Source of the DNA: Pseudomonas sp. UYIF39
GTDB taxonomy: Bacteria > Pseudomonadota > Gammaproteobacteria > Pseudomonadales > Pseudomonadaceae
Direction of reading: 5' to 3'
DNA: 64,000 nt
NCBI RefSeq assembly: GCF_029963765.1
Contig: NZ_JALBYU010000006.1
Location: 1-64,000, forward strand
In this document: one piece after another, positions 8,608 to 17,878 of the stretch
How positions within the stretch are numbered: the first letter of the stretch is position 1
Layout of the letters: each line of letters starts with the position of its first letter
Translations under genes and position numbers: made by a program
Notes under the pieces: model-generated
The model's database searches: none
What the model was told of the DNA's origin: nothing
What the model saw: only the letters and a program-made list of their open reading frames with translations

Positions 8608-8916
8608 GCGCCACCTCCTTTTGTGCTTATCGGACGCCAAAAGCAGTCATTCGAGCCGGTCTGATCATAAGCAATTATGGTTCAACGAGTGGGAGCGGTG
8701 AATCGGTATCACGCTGATCGTCGCCGGTGCGGTGTCCTGTGCATTGCGCAACGCCATCCAGCGCGGGACCAACTTCTAAATAATTCACGCGCACCCATCG
8801 CCCCCCAGGATCTGGTATCGGTTCAGCCGATCAAAGCCTGCGATTTATCGATTTGAGCTGTTGTTGAGGGTCCTCGATCATGGGCCACCTTCAACAACAA
8901 AAATAAAGGCCCCACC
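8608..8916. other. Intergenic stretch with a possible permease tail
   Basis: No complete gene. Bases 8702-8779 read in the plus frame as 25 codons, IGITLIVAGAVSCALRNAIQ then RGTNF-stop. This looks like the last membrane helix of a transporter, but it is too short to assign. At 8842-8854 lies GATTTATCGATTT, almost identical to a site upstream of the RidA gene at 10576-10588. Confidence 0.35.
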
Positions 8917-9531
8917 ATGACTGCCCGCTTTCACAATCCAGTGGATACCCGCTTCGGCTGGAGCAGCCTTCTCGAACTTGCCGAAATCACCGAAAACCAG
9001 AAAGTCGCTCTTGTGACCTTTCCTGAAGCTCGCGGGCTGGGATTGGTCGATCGCATTCAGGACCTGCTGGGCGACCGATTGGTATACATCATCGAGGATG
9101 TCCAGCCCAATCCGGACGTGGCCCAGTTACGCGATACTAATGAGCGTTTTTGGCAGGAAGCCGGCGACTGCCATACGGTCGTTGCCGTAGGCGGTGGCAG
9201 CGCCATCGACACCGCCAAGGCGTTGATTGTGGGGACCGAATCGGGTTGCTTCGATGAGTTGCTCGCGTTGCTGGCAACCGGTAAACCCTTCGTCCCGGCG
9301 CGCAGCAAGTTACTGATTGCAGCCCCGACCACGGCGGGTACTGGAAGCGAAGTCACCCCGTGGGCCACTATCTGGGACTCTGCCAGCCACAAGAGCATTC
9401 AGGTTCAGATATTTTCGCAGCAGGCCAGGTATGCGATCACGTCGAGCGCTGAATTTTTCAGAGGGGCTTTTCTGGGTATTCCCGTTGTTTTTTTAAGCAG
9501 TGGGGAATTTTCCGTTGAAGATTTCGTTTGA
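8917..9531 (+). pseudogene. Phosphonate-type iron alcohol dehydrogenase, truncated
   Basis: The first 160 or so residues are a clear iron-containing alcohol dehydrogenase. They start with FHNPVDTRFGW, carry the NAD-binding GGGSAIDTAK motif and the TTAGTGSEVTPWA motif. The FHNP start and overall pattern fit the phosphonate-metabolism-associated subfamily. After IWDSASHKS the sequence changes to an unrelated tail of about 40 codons. The usual second half with the metal-binding His and Asp residues is missing; family members are about 350-400 residues. The surviving upstream motif suggests it once belonged with the RidA/flavoprotein genes. Confidence 0.75.
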
Positions 9532-9604
9532 TTTACAAGGATTGACTGCTCACTAATCTAACAACGGCCTTTGACCAGGCCTGAGCTGCTTTTTCAACAG
9601 AATC

Positions 9605-9642
9605 GGCCGATATCTGCCCTTCCTGACAGGCAGTTATCGGCC
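9605..9642. repeat. Inverted repeat, 14-bp arms
   Basis: GGCCGATATCTGCC and GGCAGTTATCGGCC are complementary with one mismatched position and a 10-base loop. No T run follows, so it is a weak terminator candidate. It could be a small dispersed repeat of the kind common in Pseudomonas intergenic DNA. Confidence 0.55.
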
Positions 9643-9660
9643 ACGATTGAACGATGAATC

Positions 9661-10536
9661 TCACTCGCCCAGCCCTTCTCGAACCATGTCAAAAAAGGTC
9701 GTCAGGATACGTCGCGAACTCTGTGCCCGCAGACATACCAATGTCTCGGTGAAGTGCCGCTGACAGTCAACGATCGGCAAGCCGCGAACCCGGGAGTCCG
9801 AGCCCAGTTCGGCTACCGAGACGACCCCGACGCCCATGCCAATCGCCACGGCCTCGCGTGCCGCTTCACGCCCTTCCACTTCGATTGCCTTGCGAATGTG
9901 CAAACCCGCCGCAGCCATCTCCTCCTCCAGCGATAACCGTGTGACCGAACCTTGCTCGCGCAAGACCATAGGTATGTTGTCCAGGTCGGCAAGGCAGATG
10001 GACTCTCGTTGCGCCCAGGGATGGTCATGGGCGACGAAGGCGAGCATTGGATCGCTGCGCAGGTGCAGCGTCATCAGGCGATCGTCTTCGATGTTGCGCC
10101 CCAGCAGGGCGATGTCGGCCTGGTGGCTGAACAACCGCTGCAGGACCTCGTCGGTATTGGCGGTTTCGATCTTCACCTCAACGCCGGGGTAACGGCTGCA
10201 GAAGCGTGAGACATAGGGCAAGACGTGCACCGGCGCATCCACGGCAAGGTTCAGGGTTCCCGTCGACAGGGTGCGGTAGTCCGTCAGCATGTCGTGGGCA
10301 TCGATACTGATATCGAACAGGCGCTGGGTCAGGCCGAACAACCGCTCGCCCACTTCCGTCAGCCGCACCAGGCGCTTGTCGCGGTAAAACACCATCACCC
10401 CGTAATAATCCTCGAGCTTGCGCACCTGGTCGGATACCGCGGGTTGTGACAGGCAGAGTTGCTCGGCCGCCCGGGTGAAGCTGCCATTCATTGCAACGGC
10501 GTGAAACGCCTTGAGTTGGGTATGGGAAATCGTCAT
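9661..10536 (-). CDS. LysR-type transcriptional regulator
   Basis: A full-length (291 aa) LysR regulator. The winged helix-turn-helix is at residues 1-60 (LKAFHAVAMNGSFTRAAEQLCLSQPAVSDQVRKLE), followed by an effector-binding domain. It is divergent from the RidA/flavoprotein genes and 122 bases away from them, the standard layout for regulator and target. The intergenic region has TTATC-N9-GATAA (10562-10580), a plausible LysR binding site. The same GAT..ATCGATTT motif occurs before the truncated dehydrogenase. An aminophosphonate-type inducer is inferred from that neighbour only. Confidence 0.9.
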   Translation of the reverse strand: MTISHTQLKAFHAVAMNGSFTRAAEQLCLSQPAVSDQVRKLEDYYGVMVFYRDKRLVRLTEVGERLFGLTQRLFDISIDAHDMLTDYRTLSTGTLNLAVDAPVHVLPYVSRFCSRYPGVEVKIETANTDEVLQRLFSHQADIALLGRNIEDDRLMTLHLRSDPMLAFVAHDHPWAQRESICLADLDNIPMVLREQGSVTRLSLEEEMAAAGLHIRKAIEVEGREAAREAVAIGMGVGVVSVAELGSDSRVRGLPIVDCQRHFTETLVCLRAQSSRRILTTFFDMVREGLGE

Positions 10537-10561
10537 CGGCGCACCTTGCTATAGGTTCAAC

Positions 10562-10591
10562 TTATCTTTCCATACGATAAATCGATTTTAT
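10562..10591. promoter_or_regulatory. Putative LysR operator between divergent genes
   Basis: TTATC and GATAA form an inverted repeat with a nine-base spacer, overlapping a second near-palindrome, ATAAATCGATTTTAT. It sits between the lysR gene and ridA. The 13-base core at 10576-10588 matches 8842-8854 at 11 positions. Confidence 0.5.
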
Positions 10592-10658
10592 TTATGAACG
10601 ATGAACTGCAAGCATGATTTTCACAAGTGCCGCCCCTCGTACCCATCAGGAATGCTTT

Positions 10659-11009
10659 ATGGAAATTGAACGTTTCGCTGTGGCAAAACGCCGTTCGGAC
10701 ATGGTCCGGTACGACAACCATCTCTACGTCGGTGGCCAGGTCGCCTCGGACCTCAGTGGTGATATCGGGGCGCAGACCCGCGAAGTGCTCGCCGGTATCG
10801 AGCAGCTTTTGCTCAGTGCCGGCAGCAGCCGCGAGCGGGTGCTTTCGGTGCGCATCCTGCTCGCCCATCGCGAGGACTATGAAGGGCTGAACAAGGTCTG
10901 GGATGAGTTTTTCCCTGAAGGCCATGCTCCCACACGCGCTTGCACGCTGGCTCAGTTGATCGACCCCGGTTGGCGCGTGGAAATGATCGTGGTCGCCGCG
11001 TGCGGCTGA
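10659..11009 (+). CDS. RidA-family (YjgF/YER057c/UK114) protein
   Basis: A 116-residue RidA-like protein. Typical features are the early YDNHLYVGGQVA block, LLLSAGSSRERVLSVRILL, and the C-terminal HAPTRACTLAQL with the conserved Arg that binds carboxylate substrates. RidA proteins hydrolyse reactive enamines/imines released by amine-handling enzymes. The start at 10659 has AGGA upstream; the frame is open from 10614. The next gene is an amine-oxidising flavoprotein, so this protein probably deals with the imine that enzyme makes. Confidence 0.85.
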   Translation: MEIERFAVAKRRSDMVRYDNHLYVGGQVASDLSGDIGAQTREVLAGIEQLLLSAGSSRERVLSVRILLAHREDYEGLNKVWDEFFPEGHAPTRACTLAQLIDPGWRVEMIVVAACG

Positions 11010-11055
11010 TTGTGTCCTGAACCCTGCCTCTAACCGATCCAACGGAGATGACCCT

Positions 11056-12447
11056 ATGCGCCCCTACTGGCTGGACCAGGCCCTGAAAGATCAACCCGCT
11101 ACGCCCTGCCCTCCGCTGCAACAGAACACCCGCGCCGACGTCTGCATCGTCGGCGGTGGCTATACCGGTTTATGGACCGCCATCATGCTCAAGGAACAGA
11201 ATCCCGAGCTGGACGTGGTCATCGTCGAATCCGACATCTGCGGTGCCGGTGCCAGTGGACGCAATGGTGGCTGCGCGCTTTCCTGGTCGGCCAAGTACTT
11301 CACCCTTGAGCGCTTGTTCGGTGTCCAAGAGGCGATACGCCTGGTCAAGGAGTCGGAGCAGAGCATCTACGCCATCGGTACCTTCTGCGAAAAGTATGCT
11401 GTGGATGCCGACTACCGTCTCGACGGCACGCTCTACACGGCGACCAACCGCGCCCAGGTCGGCTCGACCGACGGGGTGATCGCGGCACTGGAGCGCCATG
11501 GCATTAACTCTTTCTCCAAATGTGCGCTGCCTGACGTGCAACGCATGGCCGGCTCAACGCGGCACATCGAGGGCTGGTTCTCGCCTGCGGCGGCCAGTGT
11601 GCAACCGGGCAAGCTGGTCCGTGGGCTGCGCCGGGTCGCACTGGAACTGGGCGTGCGTATTTTCGAGGGCACGCCGATGACCGGTCTGGAAGAGGGAATG
11701 CCGGCCATCGTCAATACGCCAAAAGGGAAAGTGACCTGCAACCGGGTCGTGCTGGCGATGAACGCCTGGATGGCCCGTGCCTTTCCACAGTTCTCGCGTT
11801 CGGTGGCCATCGTCTCCAGCGACATGATCATCACCGAGCCGCGACCTGATCTGCTCAAGCGGATCGGCTTGACCAGCGGAGTCACCGTACTCGACTCGCG
11901 GATATTCGTGCACTACTACCACAACACTCCGGACGGCCGAATCATGCTCGGCAAAGGGGGCAACACCTTCGCCTATGGCGGGCGCATCTTGCCGGTATTC
12001 GACCAGCCATCACCCTACGCAGGGCTGCTGCGCAACACGTTGACGGAGTTCTTTCCGGACTTTGCCGATGTCGGTATCGCCGCCACCTGGAATGGCCCTT
12101 CCGATCGCTCAGTCACCGGGCTGCCTTTCTTCGGCCGCATGGGCGCAAGCGGCAATATCTTCTATGGTTTCGGGTATTCCGGCAGCGGCGTCGGTCCGTG
12201 CCATATGGGTGGACAGATCCTGTCGTCGCTGGTACTGGGTCTGGATAATCCTTGGACACGCTCGCCGCTGCTGCAAGGTCCGCTTGGCCATTTCCCACCG
12301 GAGCCGGTCCGCTACCTGGGTTCATTGATGGTGCGCAATGCCATTCGCCGCAAGGAGCATGCAGAAGACCACAACCGACCTCCTCGTCGACTGGATGTGC
12401 GTCTGGCGAAATTTGCGGCGGCCGCCGGCAAGGCGGATAAGGGATAA
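11056..12447 (+). CDS. FAD-dependent amine/amino-acid oxidoreductase
   Basis: A 463-residue flavoprotein of the DAO/DadA-PuuB group. The dinucleotide-binding motif is at about residues 31-36 (IVGGGYTG), followed by GAGASGRNGGCALSW, characteristic of gamma-glutamylputrescine oxidase-like enzymes. A late FGYSGSGVG block is the second FAD-contacting region. It should oxidise a primary or secondary amine to an imine. It follows ridA by 46 bases in the same direction, with CAACGGAGATGACC before the start. The nearby phosphonate-type dehydrogenase suggests an aminophosphonate substrate, but that is inference. Confidence 0.8.
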   Translation: MRPYWLDQALKDQPATPCPPLQQNTRADVCIVGGGYTGLWTAIMLKEQNPELDVVIVESDICGAGASGRNGGCALSWSAKYFTLERLFGVQEAIRLVKESEQSIYAIGTFCEKYAVDADYRLDGTLYTATNRAQVGSTDGVIAALERHGINSFSKCALPDVQRMAGSTRHIEGWFSPAAASVQPGKLVRGLRRVALELGVRIFEGTPMTGLEEGMPAIVNTPKGKVTCNRVVLAMNAWMARAFPQFSRSVAIVSSDMIITEPRPDLLKRIGLTSGVTVLDSRIFVHYYHNTPDGRIMLGKGGNTFAYGGRILPVFDQPSPYAGLLRNTLTEFFPDFADVGIAATWNGPSDRSVTGLPFFGRMGASGNIFYGFGYSGSGVGPCHMGGQILSSLVLGLDNPWTRSPLLQGPLGHFPPEPVRYLGSLMVRNAIRRKEHAEDHNRPPRRLDVRLAKFAAAAGKADKG

Positions 12448-12486
12448 CGCCTCGATCCTAAGCGGTATTTTCATGCGTACCAGCAG

Positions 12487-12522
12487 AAACCCCCGCCCGG
12501 TTATTCGCCGAACGGGGTTTTT
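12487..12522. terminator. Bidirectional terminator between convergent genes
   Basis: AAACCCC...GGGGTTTTT arms flank an imperfect CCGG-type stem. It lies between the flavoprotein gene and the oppositely directed gal gene, so it can serve both. Confidence 0.6.
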
Positions 12523-12568
12523 CCAGCACCTGTCGTCATTAGCGCGGCATTGGCTCGAGCCGTAGCCG

Positions 12569-13498
12569 CTAATTGTAGAACGGCTCAACCGACGCCCGAC
12601 TGCCGACAAAAAAGCTGTCGGCGACCAGTCGCAGCGGCTGGAGGTCCAGGTCACTGGCCCTGTCGCCAATCAGCTGTTGAAAATGCCGATACACCGCCGC
12701 GTACTCGCCCTCCTCCGATACGGATTGGCGCACGCCGTCAATACTCAACAGTGCGCCACCGTTGTCTAGTCGCAGGATGCCTTCAGTGCAACGAATCTCG
12801 ATGCTCCAGAGTTCCTCATGACCGTGATCGAAATCGAACTCCGCGCGGACATCGAGGTGGCGCGCGTCAGACATCTTGATGGACGCGGCAATCGGCGACT
12901 GGCAGTTGCTGGGGACTCGCAGTTCGGCAGACTCGACAAACAGCGGCAGCGCCAGCAGATAGGTGACTATCGACAAGGCATTGATGCCGGGATCGAAGAC
13001 GCCCAGGCCTCCGGGTTGCCAAATCCATGCCTGGCCGGGGTGCCACTTGCGCACGTCTTCTTTCCAGTCGATCTGTACGCTTTGCAAGGTGCGGCTGGCC
13101 AGCCAGTCCCGGGCAGCTTCGATGCCGGGCGCGTAGCGTGAATGCCAGGCGAACAAACCGCTGACGCCTTGCTCCCCAGCCTGATTCACCAACGCCATCG
13201 CTTCACCCAACGTGGCGCACGGCGGTTTTTCTACCAGCACGTGTTTGCCAGCGGCCAGCGCTTGTTGCACCAGAGCGAATCGTCCTTGCGGTGGTGTGCA
13301 AAACGCAATCGCATCGACCTGCGGGCCGTTTTCGAGCAGCTCGCTCAGGGACTGAAAGTTCTCTACCCCGGCGCACGGCTGCCCTTGCGTGGCGACAGAC
13401 ACCAACTGGAACGCGGGGTTGGCGTTAATAGCGGGGACGTGTTGGTCCTGAGCAATCTTGCCGTAGCCCACCAGACCGAGACGGATCGGTTGCATCAA
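12569..13498 (-). CDS. gal: D-galactose 1-dehydrogenase
   Basis: An NAD(P)-dependent Gfo/Idh/MocA-family oxidoreductase (about 308 aa) oxidising D-galactose to galactonolactone. The Rossmann motif is GLVGYGKIAQDQHVPAI at residues 8-24, and the conserved EKPPCA at about 90-95 carries the catalytic Lys. From memory the protein is nearly identical over long stretches to the characterised P. fluorescens galactose dehydrogenase (DWKEDVRKWHPGQAWIWQPG, DPGINALSIVTYLL). A second ATG at codon 2 is an equally likely start. Terminator 12487-12522 lies just after it. Confidence 0.9.
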   Translation of the reverse strand: MMQPIRLGLVGYGKIAQDQHVPAINANPAFQLVSVATQGQPCAGVENFQSLSELLENGPQVDAIAFCTPPQGRFALVQQALAAGKHVLVEKPPCATLGEAMALVNQAGEQGVSGLFAWHSRYAPGIEAARDWLASRTLQSVQIDWKEDVRKWHPGQAWIWQPGGLGVFDPGINALSIVTYLLALPLFVESAELRVPSNCQSPIAASIKMSDARHLDVRAEFDFDHGHEELWSIEIRCTEGILRLDNGGALLSIDGVRQSVSEEGEYAAVYRHFQQLIGDRASDLDLQPLRLVADSFFVGSRASVEPFYN

Positions 13499-13579
13499 TG
13501 ACTCCTGATTATTTTTCTTATCTTGGTAAGCGAGCGGGCAAGGTTACACCGCTCGGATCATTGATCGCAGCCCCCACCG

Positions 13580-14109
13580 AACCTTTACCCCGCAACCGCC
13601 GTCCGAGCTATAGCCGTCACCGTGGACTTCATGCTGTTTCTCAACAGCAAGATCAATCTGCCGCTAATGCCTCTGTCTTTGCTCGGCTCGGCGTTGGTGG
13701 TGCTGATCAGCTTTCGCAACAGAAGTGTCTACAATCGCTGGTGGGAAGCGCGCACGTTGTGGGGGCGATGGTCAATAATTCCCGTAGCTTTGCGCGGCAA
13801 GTACTGACGTTGCTGGATGACCCGGATAAAGAGGTCAATACGATGAAGTCAACCCTGCTGCGCCGCCACGTGGCGTGCGTAAATTGCCTGGCGGCGCATC
13901 TCAGGGGCCAGCCGTGCCCGCTCGAAGTACAGGCGTTTATTCCCTCCGGGGAGTTCGCGCGCAGCGGCACTGATCTGCAAAGCCCGTTTCGCGACAGCGA
14001 ACACCAGATCCAGATGGAAGCCCTCTGCGAAACCATCGAAAAAACCTGCACTCAATGCAACGCGATTCGCTGGGTAGCGATCATCTCAGCTACCCCGGCA
14101 CAGCGGTGA
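13580..14109 (+). pseudogene. Bestrophin-family membrane protein, broken
   Basis: Two frames together encode parts of a bestrophin-like (UPF0187) channel. Frame one gives INLPLMPLSLLGSALVVLIS then FRNRSVYNRWWEARTLWG. The next frame takes over with AMVNNSRSFARQVL, as expected in one protein. The frames are separated by a run of five G at 13761-13765 where six would keep the frame, so one base is missing. Later the sequence jumps from EVQAFIPSGE to DLQSPFRDSEHQIQMEALCE, the family's C-terminal signature, indicating a large internal deletion. The N-terminal start is also not found. Confidence 0.7.
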
Positions 14110-14133
14110 TTTAACAAAAAAACGGCGGGGGGG

Positions 14134-17046
14134 TTATTCAGTGTCCTCATGTATTTGAACCAGTGAACTCGCCAACAACGCCTCCAACCCCATCGGCTTG
14201 GCAAAATAATAGCCCTGGGCCTGCCCTGCGCCGATTTCGCGCAGCAGATCCAGGGTCGCTTCATCCTCGACACCTTCGGCCACCACACTCAGGTCCAGCG
14301 ATTCGGCCATCCGAACAATCGCCCGGACGATCGCGCGACTGCGGGGGCTGGTGGTCAGTTCGAGGATGAACGACTTGTCGATCTTCAAGCCGCTGAAACG
14401 GTATTGATGCACATAGCTCAGGGATGAAAACCCTGCACCGAAATCATCGAGCACCACCGACATGCCGTGGTCGGCCAATTGCTGCATGGTCAGCCGGGCA
14501 ATGGCCGGCTCGGCGACCAGCGCACCTTCGGTCAACTCCAGGCAGATCCGCGACGGCGCGACCCCGTGCCGCGCCAACAGGGCAAGCACATCACTGGCGA
14601 AGTCCGGGCGCGTCATGCTGTAGCTGGAGCAATTGACGTGCACCGGCGGCCAATTGGCGTGCCGGGGTTGGGCGAGGATCACTGCAATGCTGGTGAGCAT
14701 GTACAGATCCAGTCGACCGATCAGGCGCAAGCCCTCGACATCCGGCAAAAACTCGCCCGGCGAGATGACCCGACCGCCCGGCTGATGCCAGCGGATCAGC
14801 GCTTCAAGGGCCAACAATTCGCCGGTTTCGACGCTGACAATCGGCTGGAAATAAGGCAGCAGTTCGTCAGTGCGTTTGAGCGCATTGCGCAAGGCACCTT
14901 CACGCTCAACCTGGTCCGAGACTTCACGGCGCACTTCCTGGTTGAACACCGCGTAACTGTCGCGCCCGGCACTTTTGACCCGGTACATCGCCGCATCGGC
15001 ATCGCGCAACAAGTCGGCTGGCTCGTGATGGAACTGACTGTCGGCGCTGACAATGCCGATACTGCAGGACGAAAAAACCTGATGGCCATTGATGACAAAC
15101 GGCAGGTCGAACGCCACCAGGATCCGTTCGGCGATGTCGATCACCACGTCCAGCGGTGCCTCGGGAGCGAGCACCGAAAACTCATCGCCCCCCAGGCGCG
15201 CCAACATGTCGGTATCGCGCAAACAGCCGCGCAAACGGTGGGCGGCCTGCCTCAACAGCAGGTCCCCAAAATGGTGGCCAAGGCTGTCGTTGACCATCTT
15301 GAAACGGTCGAGGTCGATGAACAACACCGCCAGGTGCCCGCCTGCGCTGCTGAACTGCGACCAGGCCAGGTTGAGGCGCTGTTGCAGGTAGGTGCGATTC
15401 GGTAGCCCGGTCAGCGCATCATGGGAGTTTTCGTGTTGCAACTTGGCATTCGCGTGATCGAGTTCGCGAGTGCGGTTCTGCACCCGGGCTTCCAGCATGA
15501 GGTTGGCAGCATGGATCGCTTCGGCGGCGGTGCGTCGTGACAACGCGGTGTCGATGTGCCGCGACACGAACGTCAGCAATTCCTGGTCACGCAGGGTATA
15601 GCGCACCTGCGAGGTATAGCTTTGCACCGCCAGCACGCCACGCACTACATCGCCATCGAACAATGGAATGCCCAGCCAGGAGTAGGAGCGGAAATACACA
15701 TCGGCGACTTCTATTTCACCGTGCGTCGTCAATCGCTCAGCCTCGTCGGCGTCAATCAAACAAGGTCGACGCTGACGGATAACGTATTCGGTCAGACCCC
15801 GGCTCCCACGCCGTGCCACCGGGCGGACCGTCTGCCGTTCATCGACATAATAGGGAAAGGTCACTTCACTGGTGCCGTCGTCGAACAGCGCAATGTAGAA
15901 GTTCTGCGCGAACAGCAGATCACCGACGATGCCATGCAAGGTTTGAAACAACTCAGCCATGTCGCCAGGCTGGCTCGACAGTTCGGCAATATGGAACAGC
16001 GCACTCTGCAGATGTTCGGCACGTTCCCGGTCTGCCACTTCCTGCCTCAATGCGTCGTTGAGTGCCGACAGTTCCAATGTGCGACGCAGCACCGTCTCTT
16101 CCAGGTCCGCTCGGTGCAGGATCCGGTCGAGCGCCATGGCCACGTGGCGGGCCACCACCAAAAACAGCGCGCGGTCTTCAGCGCTGTAGATACGGGACAC
16201 GTCGTAGACCTGCATCGCCAGCATGCCAAACACGTCATCCGAGGCGTTTTTCAACGGTGCGCCCATCCAGAACTCTGGACAGTCACCCACGCAGTAGAAA
16301 CGCCCCTCGGTCTCCGCCGCATGAATGCCGGCGGCGTCGATCAGCAGCGGCTGGCCAGTGCTCAACACCTGGGCGGTCAACGACAAGTGCGAAGGGTCGA
16401 GGTATTCGTAGTTCTCGGATTCCAGGGCTTCAACATCAATGATGTCGACGTAATATGGGTAATCTATCTTGCCCGTGTGCGGGTTATACAGCGCGAGATA
16501 GAAGTTCTCGGCGTCGATCAGGCTAGCCAGCAGCCGATGAACCCCCACCAGAAACACTGACCGGTCGCGGGTCGAACTGGCCAGGTAAGTAATTTCATAC
16601 AGGACTCGTTGAGTAATCTGCGCACGGGCAAGGGTATTGGCCTGTACCTCAACGCCCAGGCGCTGGGCGAACTCGGCGAGCGTCGGGTCCGCGGCATCGT
16701 CGACCGGCGCGAGTAACCAACCCAGCACACTTTCGCCTCGACCGGTCGGCCAGCGGTGCAAGCGCCGGGTCAGGCAAAAGGCTTCAAACTCTTCATTGGC
16801 AACGATTGACGGCCACTGCTCCAGGGGGGCGCCCTGTCCGACCAAATGCAGTTGTTCACCGGCGCGGTAAACCACCCACGCGGTGGTATGGGCCCAGTTG
16901 CGCGCCGAGTTCAGCAAATGCTCAATCGTGTCCTGGGTGCCGGCGCACGCCATGCCGACAGTATCTGAGATCCCTTTAAGTTGAGAGACGACCCCGTCGC
17001 AATCGTTCGATTGCCACGGGGAGTCAGTCAATGGACGAACACTCAT
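14134..17046 (-). CDS. GAF-GAF-GGDEF-EAL cyclic-di-GMP protein
   Basis: A 970-residue soluble signalling protein. Two GAF-like modules (about residues 160-330 and 350-520; the second contains YYVDERQTVRPVARRGSRGL) are followed by a GGDEF domain (DALTGLPNRTYLQQRL, DLDRFKMVNDSLGHH, LARLGGDEFSVLAP) and an EAL domain (LLALEALIRWHQP, ELTEGALV, VLDDFGAGFSSLSYVHQYRF, LKIDKSFI). Both catalytic signatures look intact, so it could act as diguanylate cyclase, phosphodiesterase or both. A coiled segment (about 520-560) links GAF and GGDEF. The ATG at 17046 starts MSVRPL; another lies at 17064. It stands alone. Confidence 0.9.
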   Translation of the reverse strand: MSVRPLTDSPWQSNDCDGVVSQLKGISDTVGMACAGTQDTIEHLLNSARNWAHTTAWVVYRAGEQLHLVGQGAPLEQWPSIVANEEFEAFCLTRRLHRWPTGRGESVLGWLLAPVDDAADPTLAEFAQRLGVEVQANTLARAQITQRVLYEITYLASSTRDRSVFLVGVHRLLASLIDAENFYLALYNPHTGKIDYPYYVDIIDVEALESENYEYLDPSHLSLTAQVLSTGQPLLIDAAGIHAAETEGRFYCVGDCPEFWMGAPLKNASDDVFGMLAMQVYDVSRIYSAEDRALFLVVARHVAMALDRILHRADLEETVLRRTLELSALNDALRQEVADRERAEHLQSALFHIAELSSQPGDMAELFQTLHGIVGDLLFAQNFYIALFDDGTSEVTFPYYVDERQTVRPVARRGSRGLTEYVIRQRRPCLIDADEAERLTTHGEIEVADVYFRSYSWLGIPLFDGDVVRGVLAVQSYTSQVRYTLRDQELLTFVSRHIDTALSRRTAAEAIHAANLMLEARVQNRTRELDHANAKLQHENSHDALTGLPNRTYLQQRLNLAWSQFSSAGGHLAVLFIDLDRFKMVNDSLGHHFGDLLLRQAAHRLRGCLRDTDMLARLGGDEFSVLAPEAPLDVVIDIAERILVAFDLPFVINGHQVFSSCSIGIVSADSQFHHEPADLLRDADAAMYRVKSAGRDSYAVFNQEVRREVSDQVEREGALRNALKRTDELLPYFQPIVSVETGELLALEALIRWHQPGGRVISPGEFLPDVEGLRLIGRLDLYMLTSIAVILAQPRHANWPPVHVNCSSYSMTRPDFASDVLALLARHGVAPSRICLELTEGALVAEPAIARLTMQQLADHGMSVVLDDFGAGFSSLSYVHQYRFSGLKIDKSFILELTTSPRSRAIVRAIVRMAESLDLSVVAEGVEDEATLDLLREIGAGQAQGYYFAKPMGLEALLASSLVQIHEDTE

Positions 17047-17212
17047 CAGCGCTCCCTGAGCCAAAAACCGGCGATACTCACTAACTGATTGCTAGCAATT
17101 TGCTATCGAGCTTCCCGTTTAAAGCTTATGGGAGTTTTTTTCAATAGTTTTATTCGCTTAGTGCCAACTACGGGACGAACAACGAATTATTCGCTACTTG
17201 TTTCATTCGCCG

Positions 17213-17255
17213 ACGAAAAAGAGCCCCGCCACCGAATGCGGTGCGGGGCAAAAAT
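17213..17255 (-). terminator. Intrinsic terminator of the lipoprotein gene
   Basis: On the minus strand GCCCCGCACCG and CGGTGGCGGGGC pair around CATT with one bulged base, followed by CTCTTTTT. It lies just beyond the stop of the lipoprotein gene. Confidence 0.65.
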
Positions 17256-17309
17256 TGGTTGGTTGCGGCCAACCAAAGGAGCGCTGTGAAAAGCGTTTAC
17301 GGGCCAGGG

Positions 17310-17651
17310 TCAGATGCAATCCTGTGCGGCGCGTTCAAAACTCGAAGGCAGGAAGTTCGAAGCCAGCAAATGCCGCTCGTAGATAAACACTTTGCCGCCG
17401 TTCCCGGCCTTGTAGGCTTCCAGCACGTTGTCCGCCGAGACTTTGCTCGGCACCACGATCCGGTAGCTGCGCTGGGTCTGCGTGACAGTCGGGGTCAACG
17501 CACTGCCCTGCAATTTCGGTATGACGCAGTCGGCATATTGGGCCGGGGTCTTGCTGGTCTGCAAGGTCAGGGTCGGATCGTTCGGCGCGGAGGCGCAACC
17601 GGCGAGCAGCAAAGAGGCAAATGCCATGGCAGGCACGAAAAAAGGGCGCAT
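17310..17651 (-). CDS. Outer-membrane-type lipoprotein, 113 aa
   Basis: A small predicted lipoprotein of unknown role. Residues 1-19 form a lipoprotein signal with the lipobox LLAGC. The mature domain is about 95 residues with a Cys near each end (YADCVIPKL, AAQDCI) that could form a disulphide. I chose ATG 17651, which has AGGATGAG upstream; another ATG at 17660 is in frame. It resembles conserved Pseudomonas lipoproteins without assigned function. Confidence 0.75.
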   Translation of the reverse strand: MRPFFVPAMAFASLLLAGCASAPNDPTLTLQTSKTPAQYADCVIPKLQGSALTPTVTQTQRSYRIVVPSKVSADNVLEAYKAGNGGKVFIYERHLLASNFLPSSFERAAQDCI

Positions 17652-17878
17652 CGGTCTCATCCTGAAAATAAAAGGTTCGGTTCATCAAGCAACGGAACTG
17701 CGTCACGAGGCGCCGCCATTCGGGTCAATGCCTTCATCACGCAAATTTTTTGAGCTGCGTGTTCGATGGAGGTGATTTTCCGCCTACTACCGACAAAGCA
17801 GAACTTGCGTTTCGTAATGGTCACTATTACTTCTAGCGATAGTTGCGCGCCGTGCAGACCACTAATGGGTAGGATGAA

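Noticed and set aside
15556..16560. 334-codon plus-strand frame inside the GAF-GGDEF-EAL gene region
   Set aside because: Antisense to intact GAF domains; no motif.
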